Of a DNA stretch of 64,000 nucleotides, positions 26,794 to 35,690 are shown in pieces (the first letter of the stretch is position 1; the number at the start of each line of letters is the position of its first letter). The position numbers were made by a program, and so were the translations under genes. The DNA is from Croceitalea marina (GTDB lineage: Bacteria; Bacteroidota; Bacteroidia; Flavobacteriales; Flavobacteriaceae), in contig NZ_JBHULB010000008.1 of assembly GCF_042684265.1 (NCBI RefSeq), positions 1 through 64,000 on the forward strand, in the 5' to 3' direction. The notes beneath the pieces are model-generated. The model did no database searches, was not told the DNA's origin, and saw only the letters and a program-made list of their open reading frames with translations.

Positions 26794-27987
26794 TTAAAAC
26801 AGGTCGAATACTTTAAAAATGCTTTTTGCCCCAAGAAAAATTGAAAGAACAATTATTGTAAACCCAATGATATTATGGATAAAGCTATTGCGATACTTTC
26901 CCATCACTTCATTTTTATTTACTATCCATACCAACAAAATAGCTATCACAGGAAGTAAAGCGCCATTAGCAATTTGTGCAAACTGTATGATTTCTATTGG
27001 CCTTATTTTTAAGGAAAGACTCAATACCCCCACTCCTAAAATTAAAATCCAGACCAAACGAAATTTCCAATCTTTTAAGTCCGCATTCCATCCAAAACAA
27101 TTGTTGGCTACATAGGCTGCTGCAAGTGGCGCTGTTATTGCGGAGGTAATACCAGCAGCAAAAAGCCCAACACCCATAAAATACCTTGCAGCATTACCAA
27201 ATAAAGGCTCTAAACCTTTTGCTAGGTCCAAAGCACCAACTATTTCTTTAGATGGTATAGCCGCAGCGGCAATAATTATTGTCATCGAGATAAACCCTCC
27301 TGTGGCAATCGATACTATGGTATCCCATCTTACACTTCTTAAATCGTCTTTAGATTTCCATTTTTCGTTCACCAAAGAGGCATGTAAAAATAAATTATAG
27401 GGAACCACCGTAGTTCCGACTAGCGCAATAATTGTTAAAAGGCCTTCCTCAGGAAAGGTAGGAAGAAATAAACCCTTTAAAATCAGGGAAACATCTGGCT
27501 GGGTGATTATCGCAGTAACGATAAAAGAAAGGCTCATTAAAAAAATTAATCCCACAAAAACTTTTTCTAGAACCTTATAACTACCCATCCACAGCAGGGC
27601 AAAGGCCAAAAAACCAACAATAAAAGGATAGTATACCGAGTACTTATTACCGAATAAGGCGGTCATACCCAATGTTGCACCACCAATGTTACCGGCCTCA
27701 TAGGCTGTATTACCAATTAGAATAGCCCCTATAATAATCATTAAAACTGCTATTCTGATCCATTTTGACTTTAGTTGCTCCCTTATTACTAGTGCAAGTC
27801 CTTTTTGGCTTACAACTCCTAGGCGAGCGGCCATTTCTTGCAAAGCCATCGTTGCCAAAATAGATAGAAACATTGCCCAGAGTAGCGCATAGCCAAAACC
27901 AACACCAGCAATCGAGCATGCCGTAATTGTGCCCGGACCAATAAAAGCTGCAGCGATTAAAACTCCTGGACCGATTTTCTTAAACAT
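26794..27987 (-). CDS. NRAMP-like transporter lacking the metal-site motifs
   Basis: A 397-residue integral membrane protein with about 11 helices of the NRAMP/LeuT fold. I start it at the ATG 27987; the frame can be extended only to a TTG at 28017. In canonical NRAMP metal carriers helix 1 has DPGN and helix 6 has MPHN. Here the equivalents read GPGT (residues 17-20) and VPYN (residues 195-198), so the Asp, Asn and Met metal ligands are gone. It is the first gene of the pxp operon, which suggests 5-oxoproline or a related amino acid as substrate. That link is inference. Confidence 0.8.
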   Translation of the reverse strand: MFKKIGPGVLIAAAFIGPGTITACSIAGVGFGYALLWAMFLSILATMALQEMAARLGVVSQKGLALVIREQLKSKWIRIAVLMIIIGAILIGNTAYEAGNIGGATLGMTALFGNKYSVYYPFIVGFLAFALLWMGSYKVLEKVFVGLIFLMSLSFIVTAIITQPDVSLILKGLFLPTFPEEGLLTIIALVGTTVVPYNLFLHASLVNEKWKSKDDLRSVRWDTIVSIATGGFISMTIIIAAAAIPSKEIVGALDLAKGLEPLFGNAARYFMGVGLFAAGITSAITAPLAAAYVANNCFGWNADLKDWKFRLVWILILGVGVLSLSLKIRPIEIIQFAQIANGALLPVIAILLVWIVNKNEVMGKYRNSFIHNIIGFTIIVLSIFLGAKSIFKVFDLF

Positions 27988-28207
27988 TATAAAGGTTGGT
28001 ATTGAAATTAAATTCAAGATAGCAGAAAAAGAATCATATTCAACTAGAGTTTCACCACAATTTTAACATTTCTGTTTACCGTTTATCTAAAAAATAACCG
28101 TTCGTCTAAAAGTTGTGTGTCATACATCGATTTAAAATAATAAAGTGAAAAAGATAAGGTTATACTAATCCCAAATCTTAATATTAATACCAAACGACCT
28201 ACTTAAC

Positions 28208-28654
28208 ATGACCTGTAAAGATTGTGACAAAAACATCGGCTATGACGAGCACAAAAACTCCATGGATTCTCTAGGAGTAGAATTATGTTCAAGACATACA
28301 AAGCTCATTAAAAGAGTTATTTTAGACAACGGAACCCCAATTGAGGCAATTCAATTGTTCTATGCCTTAAAAGAGGCCGGAGTAAATCCGATGTTAGAAT
28401 GGTGGGATGGCAAAAAATCTGTTGATATCGCCATTTCAAGGGTAAAATTAAATATTGAAATAGATACTGATTATGAAATGATTACCCATGATCAGGCTAT
28501 TAACGATTTAGAACAGGCAATGCACTCTTTTAAAAACGGATTTACAACTATTCGTATACCACATGTTGTGATTAAATACTATTTGTTAGATACCGTGAAA
28601 AACATTCAAGGAATCATTGAAGGATTGCGAGCCAACATCAAGATGGTGGGTTAA
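28208..28654 (+). CDS. Small protein with a zinc-ribbon-like start and a DUF559/PD-(D/E)XK-like core
   Basis: A 148-residue protein of unknown role. Cys3, Cys6, Cys27 and His30 (CKDC...CSRH) could bind one zinc. From residue 70, SVDIAI...LNIEID (Asp73, Glu84, Asp86) followed by a helix and FTTIRIPHVVI matches the order of strands and acidic residues in DUF559-type nucleases (VDFxx...xIEIDG...RVLRF). The lysine and the usual HxxxQxxYDxxR helix are altered (HDQAINDLEQAMHSF), so activity is uncertain. It has its own 190-base upstream region shared with the NRAMP-like gene, where I see no clear promoter. Confidence 0.55.
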   Translation: MTCKDCDKNIGYDEHKNSMDSLGVELCSRHTKLIKRVILDNGTPIEAIQLFYALKEAGVNPMLEWWDGKKSVDIAISRVKLNIEIDTDYEMITHDQAINDLEQAMHSFKNGFTTIRIPHVVIKYYLLDTVKNIQGIIEGLRANIKMVG

Positions 28655-28710
28655 AGAAAGACTTCCAGAGTTAATAAAATCCCAAGATTTCGAACTTATT
28701 TTATCATAAG

Positions 28711-29394
28711 TTATATGTTATCTGCAAATTGAATTAGTTTTTCTAAATCATTTACCTTCTTGAATTTCAATTTTTCTTGTTTTATGAAGTTTTTTACTTT
28801 ATCTATGTTTTTTTCAGCAAATAAATTTAAGATACTTTTTTTATTGATCTCAATTTTACTAATTGAATTCGCATCTTTCCCATGGAGGTAATATATGGTA
28901 TTAGTAATACTTCCTTTTTTATCCATTTCCAAAGTGGTTTTGGCTTTTTCAGGCATTCTTAAGTTTCTTCCGTATTTCACGTAAATGTTATTTGATTCTA
29001 TTTGTCCAATTAAATGAAGATAGCCTGTTTGGCGTTTATCGAAATCATCATTATATCTAGTATAGACAAAATGCTTATTATCATATACCACGTCTATCCC
29101 TAATTCTTTTTTCAAAAAAGTGACATTTGCAGAATTTATTGATTCTTTCATTTCAAAAAAATCATTTAAAGCATCATAGCGTAAGTATTTTTTCTCTTCT
29201 TTCTCAGTCAACTTATCCTGAATAGTTGACAACTTAAAGGTATCATGATAGTATTTGGAACCACTAAACTCCTCTATTTTTGCTTCAATACCTTGGTGCT
29301 TATAATATTCCCTGTTTGTCGGCAGACCTTGACCCTGCACTTTTAAAAACAAAAACATTATCATTATTAAATTGTAAAAAAATATTTTTCTCAT
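28711..29394 (-). CDS. Secreted protein of unknown function
   Basis: A 227-residue lysine-rich protein with a signal peptide (about residues 1-22, ending VQGQ). No domain recognised. It is AT-rich and has alternating beta strands in the middle (HFVYTRYNDDFDKRQTGYLHLIGQI) and a lysine-rich helical end. It lies downstream of comM with a 43-base gap and could be read from the same transcript. Confidence 0.6.
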   Translation of the reverse strand: MRKIFFYNLIMIMFLFLKVQGQGLPTNREYYKHQGIEAKIEEFSGSKYYHDTFKLSTIQDKLTEKEEKKYLRYDALNDFFEMKESINSANVTFLKKELGIDVVYDNKHFVYTRYNDDFDKRQTGYLHLIGQIESNNIYVKYGRNLRMPEKAKTTLEMDKKGSITNTIYYLHGKDANSISKIEINKKSILNLFAEKNIDKVKNFIKQEKLKFKKVNDLEKLIQFADNI

Positions 29395-29437
29395 GATTAT
29401 TTCTATATCATACTAAAGTTAAACATTTCATCTATCA

Positions 29438-30973
29438 TTATCCCAACCACCCTTCTCTATCCAGACTACGATATTGAATAGCTTCACTGATATGATTTCC
29501 ATTCAGATTTTCATCACCAGCTAAATCAGCTATCGTACGCGCCACTTTTAAAATACGATCATAAGCCCTAGCAGAAAGATTTAGGCGTTCCATAGCATTT
29601 TTTAAAAGATCTTTTGAGGTTTCATCCAACTTACAATGCTCGCGGATCTGTTTCGTATTCATTTGTGCATTGTAATGCACATTTTCAAGTTTAGCAAACC
29701 GTACAGTTTGAACTTCCCGAGCTGCGGTAACCCGTTTTCTTATTTCAACACTACCCTCCCCTTTTCGCTCTTCGGATAATTTATCGAACGGAACCGGAGT
29801 TACTTCAATATGAATATCTATTCTATCCAATAAAGGCCCAGATATTTTGCTAAGGTAGCGCTGCATTTCAGCTGGCGAAGATGTAACCGGTGCGTCTGGG
29901 TCATTAAAATACCCCCCTGGACTTGGGTTCATACTAGCTACCAACATAAAACTGCTGGGGTAGGTTACAGTAAATCGAGCCCTTGAAATGGTCACTTCCC
30001 TATCCTCCAAAGGCTGGCGCATTACTTCTAATACACCCCTTTTAAATTCAGGTAATTCGTCTAAGAACAAAACGCCATTGTGTGAAAGCGATATTTCGCC
30101 AGGTTGCGGATAAGCCCCACCACCCACAAGCGCAACATCTGAAATCGTATGGTGCGGGGAACGAAATGGGCGCTGACTCATTAAGCCCATATTCTTGATC
30201 TTACCAACGACACTATGAATTTTGGTGGTTTCCAAAGCTTCATGTAAAGTCATCGGGGGAAGAATTGATGGAAGCCTTTTAGCCAGCATCGTTTTTCCGG
30301 CTCCAGGAGGTCCAATTAAAATAATATTATGACCTCCAGCGGCCGCAATCTCCATACAGCGTTTTATACTTTCTTGACCTTTTACATCAGAAAAGTCAAA
30401 ATCAGGAAAATCTAAGCTTTTATAGAACTCTGCCCTAGTATCAATAATGGTCTGCTCTAATGGTTTTTGTGTATCAAAAAAGTCAATTACTTCTTTTATA
30501 TTCTCAACTCCATACACCTCTAAATCACTTACTATAGCTGCCTCTTTTGCATTTTGTAAAGGAAGGATAAAACCCTTGTAACCTTCTTCTTGCGCCTTAA
30601 TCGCGATAGGTAATGCCCCTTTTATAGGTTGTAAGCTTCCATCTAATGAAAGTTCTCCCATGATAAGGTACTTTTCTATATCTTCTGATTGAATCTGATT
30701 TGAAGCAGCTAAAATTCCTAAAGCAAGCGTTAAATCGTAAGCTGATCCCTCCTTTCTCAAATCGGCAGGAGCCATGTTAATGGTGATTTTTTTACCAGGA
30801 ATCTTATAGCCATTATTCTGCAAAGCAGCAGCTATTCTATAATTACTTTCTTTAATCGCATTATCCGGTAGACCAACAAGATGATAGCCTATTCCTTTAT
30901 CCACATTAACTTCAACTGTAATTGTAGTCGCTTCAACGCCGAATACGGCGCTTCCAAAAACTTTAATGAGCAT
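29438..30973 (-). CDS. comM: YifB/ComM family Mg-chelatase-like AAA+ ATPase
   Basis: A 511-residue protein in the usual order: N-terminal Lon-protease-like fold domain (about 1-190), ChlI-type AAA+ core with Walker A GPPGAGKT (about 219-226), and C-terminal ChlI domain (LSARAYDRILKVARTIADLAG). ComM is a hexameric helicase that promotes branch migration during natural transformation. It follows the acylase gene by 3 bases. Confidence 0.9.
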   Translation of the reverse strand: MLIKVFGSAVFGVEATTITVEVNVDKGIGYHLVGLPDNAIKESNYRIAAALQNNGYKIPGKKITINMAPADLRKEGSAYDLTLALGILAASNQIQSEDIEKYLIMGELSLDGSLQPIKGALPIAIKAQEEGYKGFILPLQNAKEAAIVSDLEVYGVENIKEVIDFFDTQKPLEQTIIDTRAEFYKSLDFPDFDFSDVKGQESIKRCMEIAAAGGHNIILIGPPGAGKTMLAKRLPSILPPMTLHEALETTKIHSVVGKIKNMGLMSQRPFRSPHHTISDVALVGGGAYPQPGEISLSHNGVLFLDELPEFKRGVLEVMRQPLEDREVTISRARFTVTYPSSFMLVASMNPSPGGYFNDPDAPVTSSPAEMQRYLSKISGPLLDRIDIHIEVTPVPFDKLSEERKGEGSVEIRKRVTAAREVQTVRFAKLENVHYNAQMNTKQIREHCKLDETSKDLLKNAMERLNLSARAYDRILKVARTIADLAGDENLNGNHISEAIQYRSLDREGWLG

Positions 30974-30976
30974 AGC

Positions 30977-33376
30977 TTATTTTTGACTAGGTCTAAAAAT
31001 AAGCAATGAAGTTGAAGTTTTCGAAATCTCTTCCTTATTCATCATCATTTTTCTAAACTCGCCCTTAACAAACATTTCTGCCTGGTCTTTATAATGTTTA
31101 CTGAAGGGGTTACCTGACTGCCCTGTGGGTAAAATACTTATACTATTCTCTATATCCGAGAAATCTATGATGCGCCTTGTCGATGGTCCAGAACTAACTT
31201 TATAAAAACCAGTACTATCATAGGGAAAAGCCATATTATTAATTACTTCCCTTGTTCCATGAATTGGAAATGGACCTACATTAAAATATTTGCGTAAAGC
31301 GGCTACCTGCCCTATCGGATGACCATGCTCAATGGTATGTACCCTATCCCATGTCCATTTAGAGGGGTCTGGTCCAAAATCATTTTCTAGTGATTGCCAA
31401 GCTTCTGCAAATGATTTCAGCGCAATATCACCTCGAGTTTCAATTCTATCTTTTGTGTTAATATTATCCCACCAAATACCTTCTTTGTTGCGTGTACCAT
31501 TAGCTATATGCCGCTTTAATATATGGGTTCCTAAAAATTGTTTAAATTTTTCTTCACCCAACTCATCTTCAAAAGTGTTTTTAAGCGCATAATACAAGCA
31601 CCTGTGGTATATGGTAGCACTAACACTTTCCAATGGATAATTCCCCTTCCAATTTTTAAGTGCGTCAAGTTGTATCAATTGTTCTTCTGAAAAACTTGAG
31701 ACATCAACAAATTTTCCAAATTCCGTTACAATTTCTGGATTAACTGAAGAAGTAACGTCTAATATCATTTTACTTACTGCTTCTTTGTCCCAATCATCCT
31801 TTTCATCTAAAAGTGTAACTATACGTTTCGCTCTATTTTCTGGCAAGTAGTATCCTGGATAGAGCATTCCTGCAATTGAATCGGGCTGGTTGTTAGCAGA
31901 GTATACATAGTTCCAAGGTGGATTTATCGCCTGTGGGTTTTCTGAAAAATCTAAAAAACGTAGCGGTTCTTGTTTGCCTGAAGTACCATCAAGAATAAAT
32001 TTTGTCGAAACGCTATCTGGCATCTGATATAACTTCGCGGTAGCCCACCAAGCTACATTACCCTTAGCGTCGCCATACATTACATTTAGTCCTGGTGCAT
32101 GGATCTTTGGTAAGGCTTTAGAAAATTCATCGATATTTTTGGCATGGCTTATTCCATAAAGCGCATCCATAACCTCATTCTCTATCTTAGTATAAACCCA
32201 TGACATGGCAACAGGCCGTTCCCCATTTATTTGATTTGCAATATTATTCAATACAGGCCCGTGTCTTGTATTCTTATATTCGAAAACAACATCTGACTCA
32301 TCTTTTACTTTTATTGTTTTTGAAACGTACTCGTATGAATTCCAGCCAGATTCGGTTTTATATTGCGTACTGTCCTCCGGATTGGTTTCTTCATAATAAA
32401 AATCAATATCATCATTTTCAAACATGGTGAGTCCATAAGCTAAATTTCTATCATGTCCTAAAAGTGGAAAGGGAATACCCGCCATATGATACCCATATTT
32501 TTCATAAGTAGGAGTACTTAGATGTGCCTCGTACCAAACCGAAGGTTGAGCAAAACCAATATGGGGGTCGTTTGCTAGAATCACTTTGCCGTTTTTCGTT
32601 TTATCCGGCGCTAAAACCCAGCTATTACTGCCTACAAACTGCGGAATAGGTAGTTTTTCCAATGCTTCTGTAACGCTTGCTGTTATGGTACTAGGGATGC
32701 TATCAGCTATTTTTTTATTGTAGTTTTTAATCCAAACAAAATCTTTGTTAGAGTTAGTTATCAAATCATTACTATACTCCTCGCCTAATTGATTTCGAAT
32801 ATCGGTCAACAAAGGGTCTGTCTTATGTGCCATAGCAAAACTAAAAGCCATATAACCCACTGCATTGTAAATATCTTCTAACGAAAAAGGAGTTTTATCT
32901 ATACCTGTTAGGTAAAACTCAATGGGTGTCGGCCCGTCAGTTATAAATGCATTTATACCGTCTAAATAAGCTTCGGACAATATGACCATTTCACTATTCT
33001 TATCCAAAGCGGCCACTGTCTTGTTGGTATGTTCATCAATGCCAAGGGAGAGAAAGAATTGGTCAGTAGTGACCAGGTCTTTCCCAAACACTTCTGACAA
33101 CCCCCCTTTACCTACTCTGCGAAGGAGTTCCATTTGCCACAGTCGATCTTGGGCATGCACATAGCCTAATGACCTAAAGGCGTCTTCTTCGGTCTCGGCA
33201 AATATATGAGGTATGCCGTACGTGTCGTAATGCACATTTACCTGAGCCGATAGCATATTTAATTCTTTTATGCCCTCATAATCAGGCTTTAAAGAATTTA
33301 TAAAGAAGAGGGATCCAATACCAAATAGTACCAACAAAGTCAGTAGTACCAACAGTACTTTCTTTATTATTCTCAT
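30977..33376 (-). CDS. Penicillin acylase family protein (S45)
   Basis: A 799-residue Ntn-hydrolase precursor with an N-terminal membrane/signal helix (about 7-27). The small-chain region has YVHAQDRLWQMELLRR; the autoprocessing and nucleophile serine lies in GSNSWVLAP near residue 248; NDPHI and AYGLTMFENDDIDFYYE follow. The enzyme is predicted to be cut in the periplasm into two chains and to hydrolyse amides such as acylated amino acids or acyl-homoserine lactones. Preceded by a 35-bp tandem repeat. Confidence 0.9.
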   Translation of the reverse strand: MRIIKKVLLVLLTLLVLFGIGSLFFINSLKPDYEGIKELNMLSAQVNVHYDTYGIPHIFAETEEDAFRSLGYVHAQDRLWQMELLRRVGKGGLSEVFGKDLVTTDQFFLSLGIDEHTNKTVAALDKNSEMVILSEAYLDGINAFITDGPTPIEFYLTGIDKTPFSLEDIYNAVGYMAFSFAMAHKTDPLLTDIRNQLGEEYSNDLITNSNKDFVWIKNYNKKIADSIPSTITASVTEALEKLPIPQFVGSNSWVLAPDKTKNGKVILANDPHIGFAQPSVWYEAHLSTPTYEKYGYHMAGIPFPLLGHDRNLAYGLTMFENDDIDFYYEETNPEDSTQYKTESGWNSYEYVSKTIKVKDESDVVFEYKNTRHGPVLNNIANQINGERPVAMSWVYTKIENEVMDALYGISHAKNIDEFSKALPKIHAPGLNVMYGDAKGNVAWWATAKLYQMPDSVSTKFILDGTSGKQEPLRFLDFSENPQAINPPWNYVYSANNQPDSIAGMLYPGYYLPENRAKRIVTLLDEKDDWDKEAVSKMILDVTSSVNPEIVTEFGKFVDVSSFSEEQLIQLDALKNWKGNYPLESVSATIYHRCLYYALKNTFEDELGEEKFKQFLGTHILKRHIANGTRNKEGIWWDNINTKDRIETRGDIALKSFAEAWQSLENDFGPDPSKWTWDRVHTIEHGHPIGQVAALRKYFNVGPFPIHGTREVINNMAFPYDSTGFYKVSSGPSTRRIIDFSDIENSISILPTGQSGNPFSKHYKDQAEMFVKGEFRKMMMNKEEISKTSTSLLIFRPSQK

Positions 33377-33404
33377 GGAAAAGTTAAGTTAGTTGTGCCA
33401 TAAA

Positions 33405-33480
33405 GTTAAGTGATTTATTATTATGAATTAACTATTAGAGTTAAGTGATTTATTATTATGAATTAACTATTAGAGTTAAG
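33405..33480. repeat. 35-bp tandem repeat, 2.2 copies
   Basis: The unit GTTAAGTGATTTATTATTAT... (35 bp) runs 33405-33439 and is repeated exactly at 33440-33474, with a third partial GTTAAG at 33475-33480. It fills the gap between the penicillin acylase start and the stop of the upstream T9SS cargo gene, so it lies in the acylase 5' region. Confidence 0.9.
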
Positions 33481-33487
33481 GTGTTTT

Positions 33488-35605
33488 TTAACGTTTTAAA
33501 GCAAAGTGCCCCTTAAAGACTTTCTCAGTTTCATTTTCTATGTAGTTTACTTTAAACCAATAATCATCTGACGGGAGTGATGACCCCTGATAATATCCAT
33601 CCCAGCCTCTACCTTCTAAATTTACTTCGGTTAATAATTGACCATAACGATTGTAAATAGTTAGTTTTACTATTGTCCCACATTGAGACCCTAAAATCTT
33701 CCAAGTATCATTTACCCCATCTCCATTGGGAGTGAAAAATCTTTGATAATCTAATAAACATAATTCTACAACTTCTTCTGAACAGCCATAAATATCGCGA
33801 ATCGTTACAAAATGATATCCTGAAATATTCGTTGTAAAGTCACCATTATTTTGAAAAAGACCACCATCCAAACTAAATTCATATTCACTAATGCCTACCG
33901 CAAAAGCCTTAATACTAAAAACATCAGCAAATGATCCCGGTTCAACATTAACCAAAAAAGAAGAAGGGCCTGCAGAGCTTTTGACGTCCTTAGAAGTACG
34001 AGTCACACATCCATTAGTCAAACTTTCAACGATGACACTGTAGGTACCAGGTTTGTCTATAAAAATATATGGTTCGGTAACCTCTAAAGCTAAGCCGTTT
34101 AAAGTCCATTTAAAACTATATAAGTTGGGGTCTAGTAGAGTGTATAGGGTATTGTCTTGATTTGGTAGTAGCGTTCCGTTTTTGTCCAAGCAAAGTACCT
34201 CTAGGCCCTCAATTGATAGTGGAACTGACAACTTTACTATGTCAAAGTCAGTAACTGTATAACAACTTCCATTGAGTACTCTTACGTAAATCTTTTCTCT
34301 TTCTTCATTAGTACTATAGTCTGTTGGGTTCTCAATAACATTAGTATTGTTTTCAGCATCAATCATAGTATTATAATAGCCTGCTACATTGAAAGAAGGG
34401 TCAATTGAATTTATGAACTCTTCAACACTACTGAAATCAAAGGATGTTGAATTATTTTCTTCGTCAAAACATTCTCTTAGGTCTAACAAATTATTAATTA
34501 CTGGAGGACTGTATATTGTAATCAGAAAACTATTTTCTGAACTACATCCTGGTACCAGATTGTTAACCCCATATACATAGAGTCTAGTAGAAGTTGTAAT
34601 TACATCACCTTCATTTAAACTATTTCCACTTCCGTCAGGGGCATCAAAATAACTACCTCTTAGAAGCGGGGGCAAAATGTAACTCTCACATGCTTTTACA
34701 TCTAAAGGTGCATCTACGGAAGAATCTCCAATATTGATTGTAGCAAAACTTGTGCTAACATCGCATACTGTATACCTAAATACGCTTGTGGTGGCATTTA
34801 ACGTTGGAATAAAGGTACCCAGTGCTGCATTAAATAAACCACCAGTGCCTGATTCCCTAATCCAAAAACCACCTAAAGTCTCACCAACAAGTACATCATA
34901 AAGATTTATTGCTGAGCTATCGTTGTTACAAATAAAAAGAGTGTTACTAATTGCAGGGTCTTCAGGTATCATAGTTGCCACTCTAATATTATCTATTGCC
35001 ATATACTCATAAAAATGAGTCGTCATACCATCATTATCAAAAGTGAACATTAGTATTTCTTCTGTATTATTAGCTGTAAAAGTCATGCTAACATAGCTCC
35101 AAACTTGATTCCCTATTCCTAAATAGGGCAGCCTAGGAGATAGTTGAAATTCAGTTCCAAATTGTACTTGCCATCTTGCAGTATCACCGAAAGCTGTTTC
35201 TGTATTTCTAAAAGATACTCCTGCATTGGCCTGTTCAAAAGAAATAGTATACTCTTGGCCGATTACCAAATCGCTTAATTCAGTAAAAAAGGATTCAGGG
35301 CCTCTTTCAAAAGTCCCGGCTCCTGCGAATATTCCACCTTGATTTGACTCCGGAATACCAGCGGCTCCAAAAGAATTCACTGGTCTTGGAAAGTTCCAGG
35401 AATCTACGGTTCCATTTCCATTGTTCCATCCGCCTCCAGTTACATTGCCATTAAATAACGTATCAATAACAGCAATATTAGAAAGAGACTCAAACGTACC
35501 GTCAGCACCTCCTAAGGACACGTCACATTGTCCAAAAAGCCCCTGGAAAGTCATGTGTAAAACAAACGAAACACTTAATTTGCTGTATCTATAAAAACCT
35601 AGCAT
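33488..35605 (-). CDS. Cell-surface protein with T9SS type B sorting domain
   Basis: A 705-residue exported protein. After a signal region (about 1-26) a carbohydrate-binding-like beta domain (about 30-210) contains GGWNNGNGTVDSWNFP; Ig/PKD-like beta segments follow. The last 85 residues are the gliding-motility-associated CHU_C domain with FFTPNGDGVNDTWKI, IYNRYGQLL, GWDGYYQGSSLPSDDYWF and a final basic KR. This domain targets the protein to the type IX secretion system for display on the cell surface. It is a single-gene unit or first gene before the acylase. Confidence 0.88.
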   Translation of the reverse strand: MLGFYRYSKLSVSFVLHMTFQGLFGQCDVSLGGADGTFESLSNIAVIDTLFNGNVTGGGWNNGNGTVDSWNFPRPVNSFGAAGIPESNQGGIFAGAGTFERGPESFFTELSDLVIGQEYTISFEQANAGVSFRNTETAFGDTARWQVQFGTEFQLSPRLPYLGIGNQVWSYVSMTFTANNTEEILMFTFDNDGMTTHFYEYMAIDNIRVATMIPEDPAISNTLFICNNDSSAINLYDVLVGETLGGFWIRESGTGGLFNAALGTFIPTLNATTSVFRYTVCDVSTSFATINIGDSSVDAPLDVKACESYILPPLLRGSYFDAPDGSGNSLNEGDVITTSTRLYVYGVNNLVPGCSSENSFLITIYSPPVINNLLDLRECFDEENNSTSFDFSSVEEFINSIDPSFNVAGYYNTMIDAENNTNVIENPTDYSTNEEREKIYVRVLNGSCYTVTDFDIVKLSVPLSIEGLEVLCLDKNGTLLPNQDNTLYTLLDPNLYSFKWTLNGLALEVTEPYIFIDKPGTYSVIVESLTNGCVTRTSKDVKSSAGPSSFLVNVEPGSFADVFSIKAFAVGISEYEFSLDGGLFQNNGDFTTNISGYHFVTIRDIYGCSEEVVELCLLDYQRFFTPNGDGVNDTWKILGSQCGTIVKLTIYNRYGQLLTEVNLEGRGWDGYYQGSSLPSDDYWFKVNYIENETEKVFKGHFALKR

Positions 35606-35690
35606 AGAGGAATATACGAAAAAGCATGGTTTTTTATCTAAAACAAGTTTTTATCGCTTGAAACCTGCTGAAATACCAATAAAAGTTATA

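Noticed and set aside
28655..28710. Imperfect AT-rich inverted repeat as a terminator between the converging genes
   Set aside because: AATAAAAT and ATTTTATC can pair, but the stem is AT-only and broken; too weak to call.
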